DNA of 64,000 nt. Source: Streptomyces sp. 130 (GTDB lineage: Bacteria > Actinomycetota > Actinomycetes > Streptomycetales > Streptomycetaceae). Both the position numbers and the translations under genes were made by a program. The DNA lies in the NCBI RefSeq assembly GCF_007096885.1, contig NZ_VJNO01000005.1, positions 183,269 to 247,268 of the forward strand, read 5' to 3'. Below the pieces are notes generated by a model, which was given only the letters and a program-made list of their open reading frames with translations, searched no databases and was not told the DNA's origin. Positions 56,814-64,000 of this stretch are shown one piece after another. Position 1 is the stretch's first letter. The number at the start of each line of letters is the position of its first letter.

Positions 56814-59582
56814 CTACCCGGTCGTGCCACCCCACCAGTTGTTGTTCCCGGTGCTGTTGTTTCCGGTGCCGTTGGTGTTGCCGCCCGTGGCGCCGCTGTT
56901 GTTACCGCCGGTGGTGGTGGCGCCCCCGTCCGTACCGTCGTCGCCGCCGGTCGTGCCGGTGGAGGTGCCGGCGTCCGTGCCGCCGTCGTTGCCCTGGCTC
57001 GTGCCCGTGTCCGTGCCGCCGTCATTGCCCTGGCTCGTGCCCGCGTTGGCGCCGCCGTTGTTGTTCTGGCAGTTCCAGTCCCACGCACCGCAGGTATCGC
57101 TCGGGTCGGGGGTCGGGACGTCGGGTGTGGGAGTGGGCGTCGGGGTCGGCTTCGTCGTCTCGGTCTCGGTCGGCGTGGGCGTGGGCGTCGGTGAGGGCTT
57201 CTTGGACGCACCGCCGCCGTAGACCTTCTCTCCGATCGGCTCCGCCTTGGGGAAGGGCTCCGCCTTCACGCCCTTCATGGCCTCGGCCATGTAGTCGTGC
57301 CAGACCTGGGCGGGGAAGGAGGCACCGTGGATCTTTTCCTTGCCACCGGTGTTGTACATCTTCTCGAACCCGCGGTTCTTGTTCTTCTCGTCGTCGTCCA
57401 GCCGGTACATGCTGATCGCCGTCGACAGCTGCGGTGTGTAGCCGACGAACCACGCCGACAGGTTGTCGTCGGTCGTACCCGTCTTGCCCGCGACCTCACG
57501 CCCCGGGAGCTGCGCGGACGTACCGGTCCCCTTGTCCACGACGTTCTTGAGCACGTCCGTGACGTTGTCGGCGATGACGCTGTCGAAGGCGCTCTTGGTG
57601 ACCGTCTTGTGCTGGTATTCCGGCCTGCCGCGCTTCTTCACCTCGGTGACGGAGAACGGATCGCGCTGCTGTCCCCGGGCGGCGAAGGTGGCGTAGGCGC
57701 CGGCCATGGTCGTCGCGCTGGGCGAGGAGGTACCGATCGAGAACGACGGCACGCTGGCGTCCGCCATGTACCGGTCGTCCTTCAGACCGGCCGCGATGGC
57801 CGCCTTCTTCACCTTGTCCGTGCCGACGTCCATGCCCAGCTGCACGTAGGGGGAGTTGGCGGACCACTGCATGGCCTCACGCAGGGTGATGTTGCCGTAC
57901 GACTCGTGGTCGTCGTTGGTCTGCAGCCACTCCTTGCCGTCCTCGTCGGTCCAGACGTCGCCGTTGTACTTCTTGATCTTCAGCTTGTTGGCGCCGTTGT
58001 AAATGCTGAGCGGCGAGACCTTCGTACGCTGCGACTCGTCCTGCTCCGCCCCGCCTGACGGGTCCCGCTTGCCGTACTCCATGGCGGCTGCCAGCACGAA
58101 CGGCTTGAAGGTCGACCCGACCGCGGCGCCGGTGGGGCCGGCGTTGCTCTGGAAGTGCTTGGTCGCGTCCTCACCGCCGTAGATCGCCTGGATGGCGCCG
58201 GTCTTGGGGTCGACCGACGAACCGCCGAACTGCACGTGGGTGTCGTACAGCGGACGCTTCTTGGGGTCGATGTTCTCGTCGTAGACGCGCTTGACGGCCT
58301 TGCTGAGCTGGTCGACCTTCTTCCTGTCGAAGGTCGTGTGGATCTCGTAGCCGCCCTGGTCGAGCATGTCCTTGGTGATGTCGGTCTTCTCGAAGATCTC
58401 GGCCTTGGCGGTGTTGACGAGGTAGCCGATCTGGCCGCCCAGCTGCGCGCTGCGCTTCGGCTTGTCGGGCATCGGGAACTCCGTGTACTTGTTCCGTTCC
58501 TCCTGCGACATCCGGCCGTCCTTCACCTCCTCGTCAAGAATCCACTTCCAGCGCTTCTTCGCCCGGGCGAGGTTCTTCTCCGGAGTCGCCTGCACGGGGT
58601 CGACCTCCGGGGCGCCGGCCGGGTCGTAGTAGCTGGCGCCCTTGAGGAGACTGGCCAGGAAGGCGCACTCGCTCGCGTCCAGGTCTTTGGCGTCCTTGCC
58701 GTAGTACGTACGGGCCGCGGCCTGGATGCCGGAGGCGCCGCGCCCGTAGTACGAGACGTTCAGGTACCCGGCCATGACGTCCTTCTTCTTCATCTCGCTG
58801 CCGACCTTGAGCGTGATGAAGAGCTCCTCGAACTTGCGGCTGAGGGTCTGCTCCTGCGAGAGCCGCGAGTTCTTGACGTACTGCTGGGTGATCGTCGAGC
58901 CGCCCTGGGTCTCACCGCCCTTGGCCATGTTGAACACGGCGCGGGCGATACCCATGGGGTCGATGCCGTGGTCGGTCTCGAAGGACTTGTTCTCGGCGGA
59001 GATGACGGCATTGCGCATCGCCTCGGGGATCTGCGCGTAGTCGATGACCTGACGGTTGACCTCACCGCCGGTGGCCACCATCTGGGTGCCGTCGCTCCAG
59101 AAGTAGACGTTGTTCTCCGCCTTGGCGGCGTCGTTGATCTCCGGCTTCGCGACCATGGCGTAGGCGAGGCCGGCGAGGCCCATCAGCAGGCCGAGGAAGC
59201 CGATGCACAGGCCGGACATCAGCTTCCACGACGGCACCCAGCGGCGGAGGCCCTGACGGCCGGCGCGCGGGTAGTCGATGAACCGCTTCTTGGCCGGGCG
59301 CCGGCCGCCGCGCCCGCGGCCCTCGTGCTCGTCGTCCCCGCCGCCGCGGCGCCGTCCACCACCGTCGGAACCTCCACGGCCTCCGCCGCCGCGCTGAGCC
59401 GCCCGTCTGGCTGCTGCACGACCGGCGTACGGGGCCTCCTCGCCGTGCGAGCCGGAAGGTGAGGCTGAAGTTACTCCGCGTGACGGTGCTGCGCGGCGTC
59501 CGGAGGACTGCTGGGCGGCTCGTCGGGCCGCGGCACGTCCGCCACCTTGCGGTTGCGACGTCTTGCGACGGTGCTCGCTCAT
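56814..59582 (-). CDS. Class A penicillin-binding protein (transglycosylase/transpeptidase)
   Basis: 922 aa from ATG 59582 (MSEHRRKTSQPQGG). A basic, Arg/Gly/Ala-rich cytoplasmic head of about 110 residues precedes one membrane helix. The GT51 domain has AENKSFETDHGIDPMG (catalytic Glu, about residue 197) and GGSTITQQYVKN. The transpeptidase domain has the nucleophile in GSTFKP (about residue 490), SANSPY as SxN and KTGTTDD (about residue 700). The tail is TPTPTP then Gly/Asn/Thr-rich with a 36-bp tandem repeat. It polymerises and cross-links glycan strands outside the membrane. Confidence 0.93.
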   Translation of the reverse strand: MSEHRRKTSQPQGGGRAAARRAAQQSSGRRAAPSRGVTSASPSGSHGEEAPYAGRAAARRAAQRGGGGRGGSDGGGRRRGGGDDEHEGRGRGGRRPAKKRFIDYPRAGRQGLRRWVPSWKLMSGLCIGFLGLLMGLAGLAYAMVAKPEINDAAKAENNVYFWSDGTQMVATGGEVNRQVIDYAQIPEAMRNAVISAENKSFETDHGIDPMGIARAVFNMAKGGETQGGSTITQQYVKNSRLSQEQTLSRKFEELFITLKVGSEMKKKDVMAGYLNVSYYGRGASGIQAAARTYYGKDAKDLDASECAFLASLLKGASYYDPAGAPEVDPVQATPEKNLARAKKRWKWILDEEVKDGRMSQEERNKYTEFPMPDKPKRSAQLGGQIGYLVNTAKAEIFEKTDITKDMLDQGGYEIHTTFDRKKVDQLSKAVKRVYDENIDPKKRPLYDTHVQFGGSSVDPKTGAIQAIYGGEDATKHFQSNAGPTGAAVGSTFKPFVLAAAMEYGKRDPSGGAEQDESQRTKVSPLSIYNGANKLKIKKYNGDVWTDEDGKEWLQTNDDHESYGNITLREAMQWSANSPYVQLGMDVGTDKVKKAAIAAGLKDDRYMADASVPSFSIGTSSPSATTMAGAYATFAARGQQRDPFSVTEVKKRGRPEYQHKTVTKSAFDSVIADNVTDVLKNVVDKGTGTSAQLPGREVAGKTGTTDDNLSAWFVGYTPQLSTAISMYRLDDDEKNKNRGFEKMYNTGGKEKIHGASFPAQVWHDYMAEAMKGVKAEPFPKAEPIGEKVYGGGASKKPSPTPTPTPTETETTKPTPTPTPTPDVPTPDPSDTCGAWDWNCQNNNGGANAGTSQGNDGGTDTGTSQGNDGGTDAGTSTGTTGGDDGTDGGATTTGGNNSGATGGNTNGTGNNSTGNNNWWGGTTG
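56973..57044 (-). repeat. 36-bp tandem repeat in the PBP tail
   Basis: Two direct units, 56973-57008 and 57009-57044, differing at two bases; each encodes a 12-residue GTSQGNDGGTD(T/A)-type unit. In frame, so unit number may vary without breaking the protein. Confidence 0.85.
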
Positions 59583-59969
59583 CGAACGACTACTCCTCGG
59601 GCAGGCGAGAGCGCCTGGAAGCGGCAGGTGAGATCCGGTCCCCCGAATGACGGGCCAGCCCTGCGACAGGCTCGCCCGCAGTGCATCCGGATGGCCCGCG
59701 AGCACTGACGCACGCGCGCGTCTCGCGGTTCCCGGTGGTCTGCATGCCGCACAGACTACGCACGGTCAAAACCCTCCTGGGACCGAACTTCACCCCAAAT
59801 AACGCAAGTCGGTTCCTACGAATTGGCGATGTGACGCCGCTCACTGAGGCTGCCCTTGTCGGCATCGCCGGTGCGATCTATCGTGCTGATGTATCGAGTC
59901 GATACATCAGCTCGGTACATCGACCCGGTACAAAGGACCGCGAGAGCACTCGGAGAAGGAGGGGCGAGG
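59583..59969. promoter_or_regulatory. Divergent PBP / PadR promoter gap with a 25-bp operator
   Basis: 387 bp without a gene. At 59886-59910, CTGATGTATCGA and TCGATACATCAG form a perfect 12-bp inverted repeat around a single G. A related half GGTACATCGA follows at 59914-59923. This is 59 bp before the PadR start and is the best candidate for its own operator; it could also affect the divergent PBP gene. Confidence 0.7.
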
Positions 59970-60674
59970 TTGAGCAGACGTTCCGGCATCCTCGAGTTCG
60001 CCGTCCTCGGACTGCTCCGCGAATCCCCGATGCACGGCTATGAGCTGCGCAAACGCCTCAACACCTCGTTGGGCATCTTCCGTGCCTTCAGTTACGGGAC
60101 GCTCTACCCCTGCCTCAAGACGCTGGTCGCCAACGGCTGGTTGATCGAGGAGCCGGGGACCGCTCCGGCGGAGGCGGCACCCGGCTCCGGCCGGCCCGTC
60201 GCTCCCGCCTCGTCCCTGGCGGGGCGTCGAGCCAAGATCGTCTACCGATTGACGGCCGAAGGTAAGGAGCACTTCGAGGAGCTGCTCTCGCACACCGGCC
60301 CCGACGCCTGGGAGGACGAGCACTTCGCTGCTCGCTTCGCCTTCTTCGGGCAGACGGAGCACGACGTGCGAATGCGGGTGCTGGAAGGCCGTCGCAGCCG
60401 GCTGGAGGAGCGCCTGGAGAAGATGAGCGCCTCTCTGGCCCGCACCCGTGAGCGCCTCGACGACTACACACTTGAGCTGCAGCGACACGGCATGGAGTCC
60501 GTGGAGCGCGAAGTGCGCTGGCTGAACGAGCTCATCGAGAGCGAGCGGTCGGGACGGGATCAGCGACGATCCTCGCCCGGGGGCCCAGCTCAGCAGAAGA
60601 CCGCAGGAGAGCCTGACGGCCTGCCCCGGCGGGGAGACAACCCGCCGGATCCGTCCGGCGACACCGCCAAGTGA
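59970..60674 (+). CDS. PadR-family transcriptional regulator
   Basis: 234 aa from TTG 59970 ([35 protein letters not shown]), supported by GGAGGGG eight bases upstream. Winged helix with the PadR pattern [22 protein letters not shown], then a C-terminal helical domain (Vir-like) with [18 protein letters not shown]. The wing region has an Ala/Pro/Gly-rich insertion. 62 bp before ino1; a shared operator dyad lies upstream, so it may control itself and ino1 by read-through. Confidence 0.9.
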   Translation: MSRRSGILEFAVLGLLRESPMHGYELRKRLNTSLGIFRAFSYGTLYPCLKTLVANGWLIEEPGTAPAEAAPGSGRPVAPASSLAGRRAKIVYRLTAEGKEHFEELLSHTGPDAWEDEHFAARFAFFGQTEHDVRMRVLEGRRSRLEERLEKMSASLARTRERLDDYTLELQRHGMESVEREVRWLNELIESERSGRDQRRSSPGGPAQQKTAGEPDGLPRRGDNPPDPSGDTAK

Positions 60675-60736
60675 GTTCACCGCAGATCCGCGGCGAGCTC
60701 ATCAGAAACATCCATTACACACAGGGAGCAACCGGA

Positions 60737-61819
60737 ATGGGTTCGGTTCGCGTAGCCATCGTCGGCGTGGGCAACTGCGCCGCCTCGCTGGTCCAGGGCG
60801 TCGAGTACTACAAGGACGCCGATCCGGCCGGCAAGGTGCCCGGTCTGATGCACGTCCAGTTCGGCGACTACCACGTGCGGGACGTCGAGTTCGTCGCCGC
60901 CTTCGACGTCGACGCGAAGAAGGTCGGCCTGGACCTCTCGGACGCCATCGGCGCGAGCGAGAACAACACCATCAAGCTCTGCGACGTGCCGCACGCCGGT
61001 GTCACCGTCCAGCGCGGCCACACCCACGACGGCCTGGGCAAGTACTACCGCCAGACCATCGAGGAGTCGGCCGAGGCCCCGGTCGACATCGTCCAGATCC
61101 TCAAGGACCGCAAGGTCGACGTCCTGGTCTGCTACCTCCCGGTGGGTTCCGAGGTGGCCGCGAAGTTCTACGCCCAGTGCGCCATCGACGCCAAGGTCGC
61201 GTTCGTCAACGCGCTTCCGGTCTTCATCGCCGGCACCAAGGAGTGGGCGGACAAGTTCACCGAGGCCGGTGTCCCGATCGTCGGCGACGACATCAAGTCG
61301 CAGGTCGGCGCCACCATCACGCACCGCGTGATGGCGAAGCTCTTCGAGGACCGGGGCGTCATCCTGGACCGCACGATGCAGCTGAACGTCGGCGGCAACA
61401 TGGACTTCAAGAACATGCTCGAGCGTGAGCGCCTGGAGTCCAAGAAGATCTCCAAGACTCAGGCCGTCACCTCGCAGATCCGTGACCGCGAGCTGGGTGA
61501 GAACAACGTCCACATCGGCCCCTCGGACTACGTGGCCTGGCTGGACGACCGCAAGTGGGCCTACGTGCGCCTCGAGGGCCGCGCCTTCGGTGACGTCCCG
61601 CTGAACCTGGAGTACAAGCTGGAGGTCTGGGACTCCCCGAACTCCGCCGGTGTCATCATCGACGCCCTCCGCGCCGCGAAGATCGCCAAGGACCGCGGCA
61701 TCGGTGGCCCGATCCTCTCGGCTTCCTCGTACTTCATGAAGTCCCCGCCGGTCCAGTACTTCGACGACGAGGCCCGCGAGAACGTCGAGAAGTTCATCCG
61801 CGGTGAGGTCTCCAACTGA
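60737..61819 (+). CDS. ino1: Inositol-3-phosphate synthase
   Basis: 360 aa from ATG 60737, with GGGAG upstream. It converts glucose 6-phosphate to inositol 1-phosphate using NAD+, for phosphatidylinositol and mycothiol. N-terminal [22 protein letters not shown] is the NAD-binding loop; the [35 protein letters not shown] and [25 protein letters not shown] segments are diagnostic. Length is the short bacterial type. Confidence 0.96.
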   Translation: MGSVRVAIVGVGNCAASLVQGVEYYKDADPAGKVPGLMHVQFGDYHVRDVEFVAAFDVDAKKVGLDLSDAIGASENNTIKLCDVPHAGVTVQRGHTHDGLGKYYRQTIEESAEAPVDIVQILKDRKVDVLVCYLPVGSEVAAKFYAQCAIDAKVAFVNALPVFIAGTKEWADKFTEAGVPIVGDDIKSQVGATITHRVMAKLFEDRGVILDRTMQLNVGGNMDFKNMLERERLESKKISKTQAVTSQIRDRELGENNVHIGPSDYVAWLDDRKWAYVRLEGRAFGDVPLNLEYKLEVWDSPNSAGVIIDALRAAKIAKDRGIGGPILSASSYFMKSPPVQYFDDEARENVEKFIRGEVSN

Positions 61820-61878
61820 CTCACGTGAGTCAGCAGCGCAGGTGAGGAGCGGCAACGCCGCTCGGCTGCCGCGCCGTT

Positions 61879-61911
61879 GAGGGCCCCCGGGCAATGCGCC
61901 CGGGGGCCCTC
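61879..61911 (+). terminator. Terminator after ino1
   Basis: Perfect 14-bp stem GAGGGCCCCCGGGC (61879-61892) / GCCCGGGGGCCCTC (61898-61911) with a 5-nt loop; it isolates ino1 from the MFS gene. Confidence 0.85.
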
Positions 61912-61933
61912 GTCGTGTGTGACCCTTGCTCCC

Positions 61934-63199
61934 ATGCCCGTCGCGCGCGACCTGCGCACACTTCTCCGCCTCCCGGACTTCCGCCGCCTGCTGGCCGTGC
62001 GGGTCCTGTCCCAGTCGGCCGACGGCGTCTATCAGGTGGCGCTGGCCACGCATGTGGTCTTCGCGCCGGAGAGACAGGCGTCCGCCGGGGCGATCGCCTC
62101 GGCCATGGCCGTGCTCCTGCTCCCCTACTCACTCGTCGGGCCCTTCGCGGGCGTGCTGCTGGACCGCTGGCCCCGGCGCAAGGTCTTCGTCCACGGCAAC
62201 CTGCTGCGCTCCGGCCTCGCCTGCTGCACCGCCCTCCTGATCATCGGCGCGGCTCCCGCGTGGCTCTTCTACGTCTCCGCGCTGTGCGTCACCGCGGTCA
62301 ACCGCTTCGTCCTCGCCGGTCTCTCCGCCGTTCTGCCGCGCGTGGTCGAGCGGAAGCGCCTGGTACTGGCCAACTCGCTGTCGCCGACCGCGGGCACCCT
62401 CGCAGCCACGGCGGGCGGCGGACTCGCCTTCCTGGTACGGCTGCTGGCCGCTTCGGACTCTGCCGTGGTGCTGTTCGGGGCGGCGCTCTATCTCGCCTCG
62501 GCGCTGGCGGCGCTGAGCCTTTCGGCGGGGCTTCTCGGACCGGAGCGCGACACCGGCCGCATGCCCCTGCGGGCAGCGCTGACCGCGGCGGCCGGCGGAC
62601 TCCTCGACGGCCTGCGGCACTTGCTGGAACACCGGAGCGCGTCCCGGGCGCTGGCCGCGATGACGGTGATCCGATTCTGTTACGGAGCGCTGACCGTCAT
62701 GGTCCTGATGCTCTGCCGCCACGCCTGGACGGACAGCGAGGACGACGGTCTCGCTCTCCTCGGCGTGGCGGTGGTCTTCTCCGGCGCCGGGTTCTTCGCG
62801 GCGGCCGTACTGACCCCCTGGGCCGCGGGGCGGCTCGGGCGGCTCCGTTGGATGGTGGTGTGTGCGGGCGCCGCCGCGATCCTCGAACCGGCCCTGGGGC
62901 TGTGGTTCGCTCCGGCGCCGATGCTCGTCGCCGCGTTCGTCCTCGGACTCGTCACCCAGGGGGCGAAGATCGCCACGGACACCGTGGTGCAGACCGCCGT
63001 GGACGACGCCTACCGGGGCAGGGCCTTCTCGTTCTACGACGTGTTGTTCAACGTGGCCTTCGTCGCCGCGGCGGCGGTCGCCGCGCTGATGCTCCCGCCC
63101 GACGGGCGGTCCGTGGTGCTGGTGACCGGTGTGGCGGTGCTCTACGCAGGCTCTGCCCTGTGCCTCGCGCATTGGAGTCGGGGCGGTGACGTCCTATAG
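61934..63199 (+). CDS. MFS transporter
   Basis: 421 aa from ATG 61934 (MPVARDLRTLLRLPDFRRLLAVRVLSQSADGVYQVAL). Twelve predicted helices with the MFS loop-2 motif DRWPRRKV and a late DDAYRGRAFSFYDVLFNVAF. Substrate unknown. A strong hairpin separates it from ino1, so it needs its own promoter in a 23-bp space or beyond the hairpin. Confidence 0.88.
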   Translation: MPVARDLRTLLRLPDFRRLLAVRVLSQSADGVYQVALATHVVFAPERQASAGAIASAMAVLLLPYSLVGPFAGVLLDRWPRRKVFVHGNLLRSGLACCTALLIIGAAPAWLFYVSALCVTAVNRFVLAGLSAVLPRVVERKRLVLANSLSPTAGTLAATAGGGLAFLVRLLAASDSAVVLFGAALYLASALAALSLSAGLLGPERDTGRMPLRAALTAAAGGLLDGLRHLLEHRSASRALAAMTVIRFCYGALTVMVLMLCRHAWTDSEDDGLALLGVAVVFSGAGFFAAAVLTPWAAGRLGRLRWMVVCAGAAAILEPALGLWFAPAPMLVAAFVLGLVTQGAKIATDTVVQTAVDDAYRGRAFSFYDVLFNVAFVAAAAVAALMLPPDGRSVVLVTGVAVLYAGSALCLAHWSRGGDVL

Positions 63200-63243
63200 C
63201 GTGCCCGCGTCAAACAAGGCACACCAATAACGGGGGCATCCAG

Positions 63244-63831
63244 ATGACTTACCCGCCACAGCAAGGCAGCGGTCCCTACGGTCAGCAGCCGGCTCAGCCC
63301 TACCCGCCTCAGCAGGGCGGATACGGCTACCCGCCGCAACAGTCCCAGCAGGGCTGGGGCGGACCTCAGCCGCAGCAGCCCCAGGGCTGGGGAGCCCCGC
63401 AGCCCCAGCAGCCGCAGAACTGGGGAGCCCCGCAGCAGCCGCAGGGCTGGGGCGCTCCTCCTCAGAGTCCTTCGCAGCCCTCGGGTGGCAAGAAGCTCCT
63501 CGCAACGCGGAACATCATCATCATCGTCGTAGGCCTCGTCGTGCTCGGCGCGCTGAAGTTCGGCCTGGGCGACCTGTTCGAGTCCGACGCCAAGGCTGCC
63601 GCGGTCGGGGACTGCCTGGAGAACAACGGCACCAACTTCAACCCGGACATGAAGTCCGTTGACTGCAGCTCGTCCGCCGCCGAATACAAGGTCGCCGAGG
63701 TGCACGACAACACGACGGACGCGGATCTCTGCGACCCGGAGAAGTACTCCGCCTACACCGAGAGCTCGGGTCGCCGTAAGAGCCGGAGCAGCGTGGTGCT
63801 CTGCCTGACGCCGCTCAAGACGGCCGACTGA
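63244..63831 (+). CDS. LppU/SCO3897-like membrane protein with Pro/Gln-rich head
   Basis: 195 aa, ATG start. The first 80 residues are Tyr/Pro/Gln/Gly-rich with a repeated QGWG(A/G)PQPQQPQ element. One membrane helix (about residues 89-108, NIIIIVVGLVVLGALKFGLG) leads to an external domain with three Cys (GDCLENN, VDCSSS, DLCDPEKY) plus a fourth in VVLCLTPLK. The family is named after mycobacterial LppU; function unknown. Confidence 0.82.
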   Translation: MTYPPQQGSGPYGQQPAQPYPPQQGGYGYPPQQSQQGWGGPQPQQPQGWGAPQPQQPQNWGAPQQPQGWGAPPQSPSQPSGGKKLLATRNIIIIVVGLVVLGALKFGLGDLFESDAKAAAVGDCLENNGTNFNPDMKSVDCSSSAAEYKVAEVHDNTTDADLCDPEKYSAYTESSGRRKSRSSVVLCLTPLKTAD

Positions 63832-63857
63832 ACCTTCCGTAGTACTCGGAACACCGA

Positions 63858-63893
63858 CCGAGGGCGTTGTTTCACGTGAAACAGCGCCCTCGG
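63858..63893. other. Canonical parS at the centre of a 36-bp palindrome
   Basis: TGTTTCACGTGAAACA (63868-63883), a perfect 16/16 parS, lies in a dyad CCGAGGGCGT...GCGCCCTCGG from 63858 to 63893: 17 of 18 pairs match and the last is T-G. It lies 26 bp after the lppU-like stop, where a terminator is expected. Confidence 0.87.
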
Positions 63894-63903
63894 CGCATGC
63901 GTC

Positions 63904-64000
63904 GGGGGGGGGGGGGGGGGGGGGGGGGGTGCAGGGGCGCGGGGGGGGCGGCGGGGGGGGCGGGGGGGGGGGGGCGGCCCCCCCCCCACCGCTGGCGCGC
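63904..64000. other. Poly-G/poly-C low-complexity end
   Basis: A run of 26 G at 63904-63929, then nearly pure G with few C, then a C run. This is unlike any genuine Streptomyces sequence in the window and is most likely sequencing or assembly artefact at a contig end. No feature should be called here. Confidence 0.85.

Noticed and set aside
61894..63189. 431-codon frame overlapping the MFS gene on the same strand
   Set aside because: Arg/Pro/Gly-rich, no membrane pattern or motif; the MFS frame has a clear 12-helix pattern and MFS motifs.
63753..63989. Frame with Pro-rich start over the poly-C/poly-G end
   Set aside because: Translation of homopolymer artefact; the FHVK part is just the parS site.

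Overview
This window is ordinary Streptomyces core chromosome, probably within roughly 100 kb of the replication origin. The evidence is very high GC content, typical actinobacterial start codons (GTG, TTG) and GTGA stop/start overlaps, and a gene order I remember from the S. coelicolor origin-proximal core: pheA, serS, cydAB-cydCD, hisC, thiC, ssgRA, dnaB, rpsF-ssb-rpsR-rplI, femX, ino1, lppU-like. It also carries five copies of the ParB-binding parS core GTTTCACGTGAAAC plus one near-match, and several groups of DnaA boxes. No prophage, insertion sequence, CRISPR array, rRNA or tRNA gene, or secondary-metabolite cluster was seen. By memory of gene order, oriC should lie beyond the right-hand end.

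Layout. 1-4082: an envelope copper/peroxidase group (Sco, EcuC-type PCuAC chaperone, CopC-CopD fusion, Tat-exported DyP peroxidase DtpA). 4143-7687: pheA, then a 0.5 kb gene-free stretch rich in DnaA boxes, then serS and a HAD phosphatase. 7768-8460: an unassigned coiled-coil protein. 8755-12317: a four-gene ABC export operon. 12575-14416: a hydrolase/short-chain dehydrogenase fusion, followed by a broken MerR regulator, a second DnaA-box group and kptA. 16140-20813: an LLM oxidoreductase, a DUF72 protein, a second HAD phosphatase and an orphan GAF histidine kinase. 20902-27007: the cytochrome bd operon cydA-cydB-cydCD under a textbook Rex operator. 27244-35406: hisC, a LacI regulator, a phosphoesterase, a small membrane protein, thiC with a TPP riboswitch, and a YibE/F transporter-like protein. 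35486-36795: the sporulation pair ssgA/ssgR. 37036-45578: small membrane proteins, a cupin, a cystathionine gamma-lyase-like enzyme, several regulators, Nudix and GNAT proteins, an MFS pump with its MarR regulator, and a winged-helix protein. 45642-48563: a beta-lactamase-fold hydrolase and dnaB, the latter with DnaA boxes upstream. 49023-52148: a MATE exporter and the rpsF-ssb-rpsR-rplI operon. 52426-59582: a wall-building group (small membrane protein, FemX, alanine-racemase-like protein, GT87 mannosyltransferase, class A PBP). 59970-63831: a PadR regulator with a perfect 25-bp dyad operator, ino1, an MFS protein and an LppU-like protein. The last 100 bases are poly-G/poly-C and look like a low-quality contig end.

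The most interesting signals are not genes but chromosome-organising sites layered onto other functions. Two parS sites sit at the exact centre of 34-36 bp palindromes that look like terminators. One parS overlaps the start codon of cydCD. A near-parS lies inside dtpA. DnaA-box groups occupy the pheA-serS, MerR remnant-kptA and dnaB-upstream gaps. I found no convincing evidence of a wholly undescribed system; what is offered are specific testable site-level observations.
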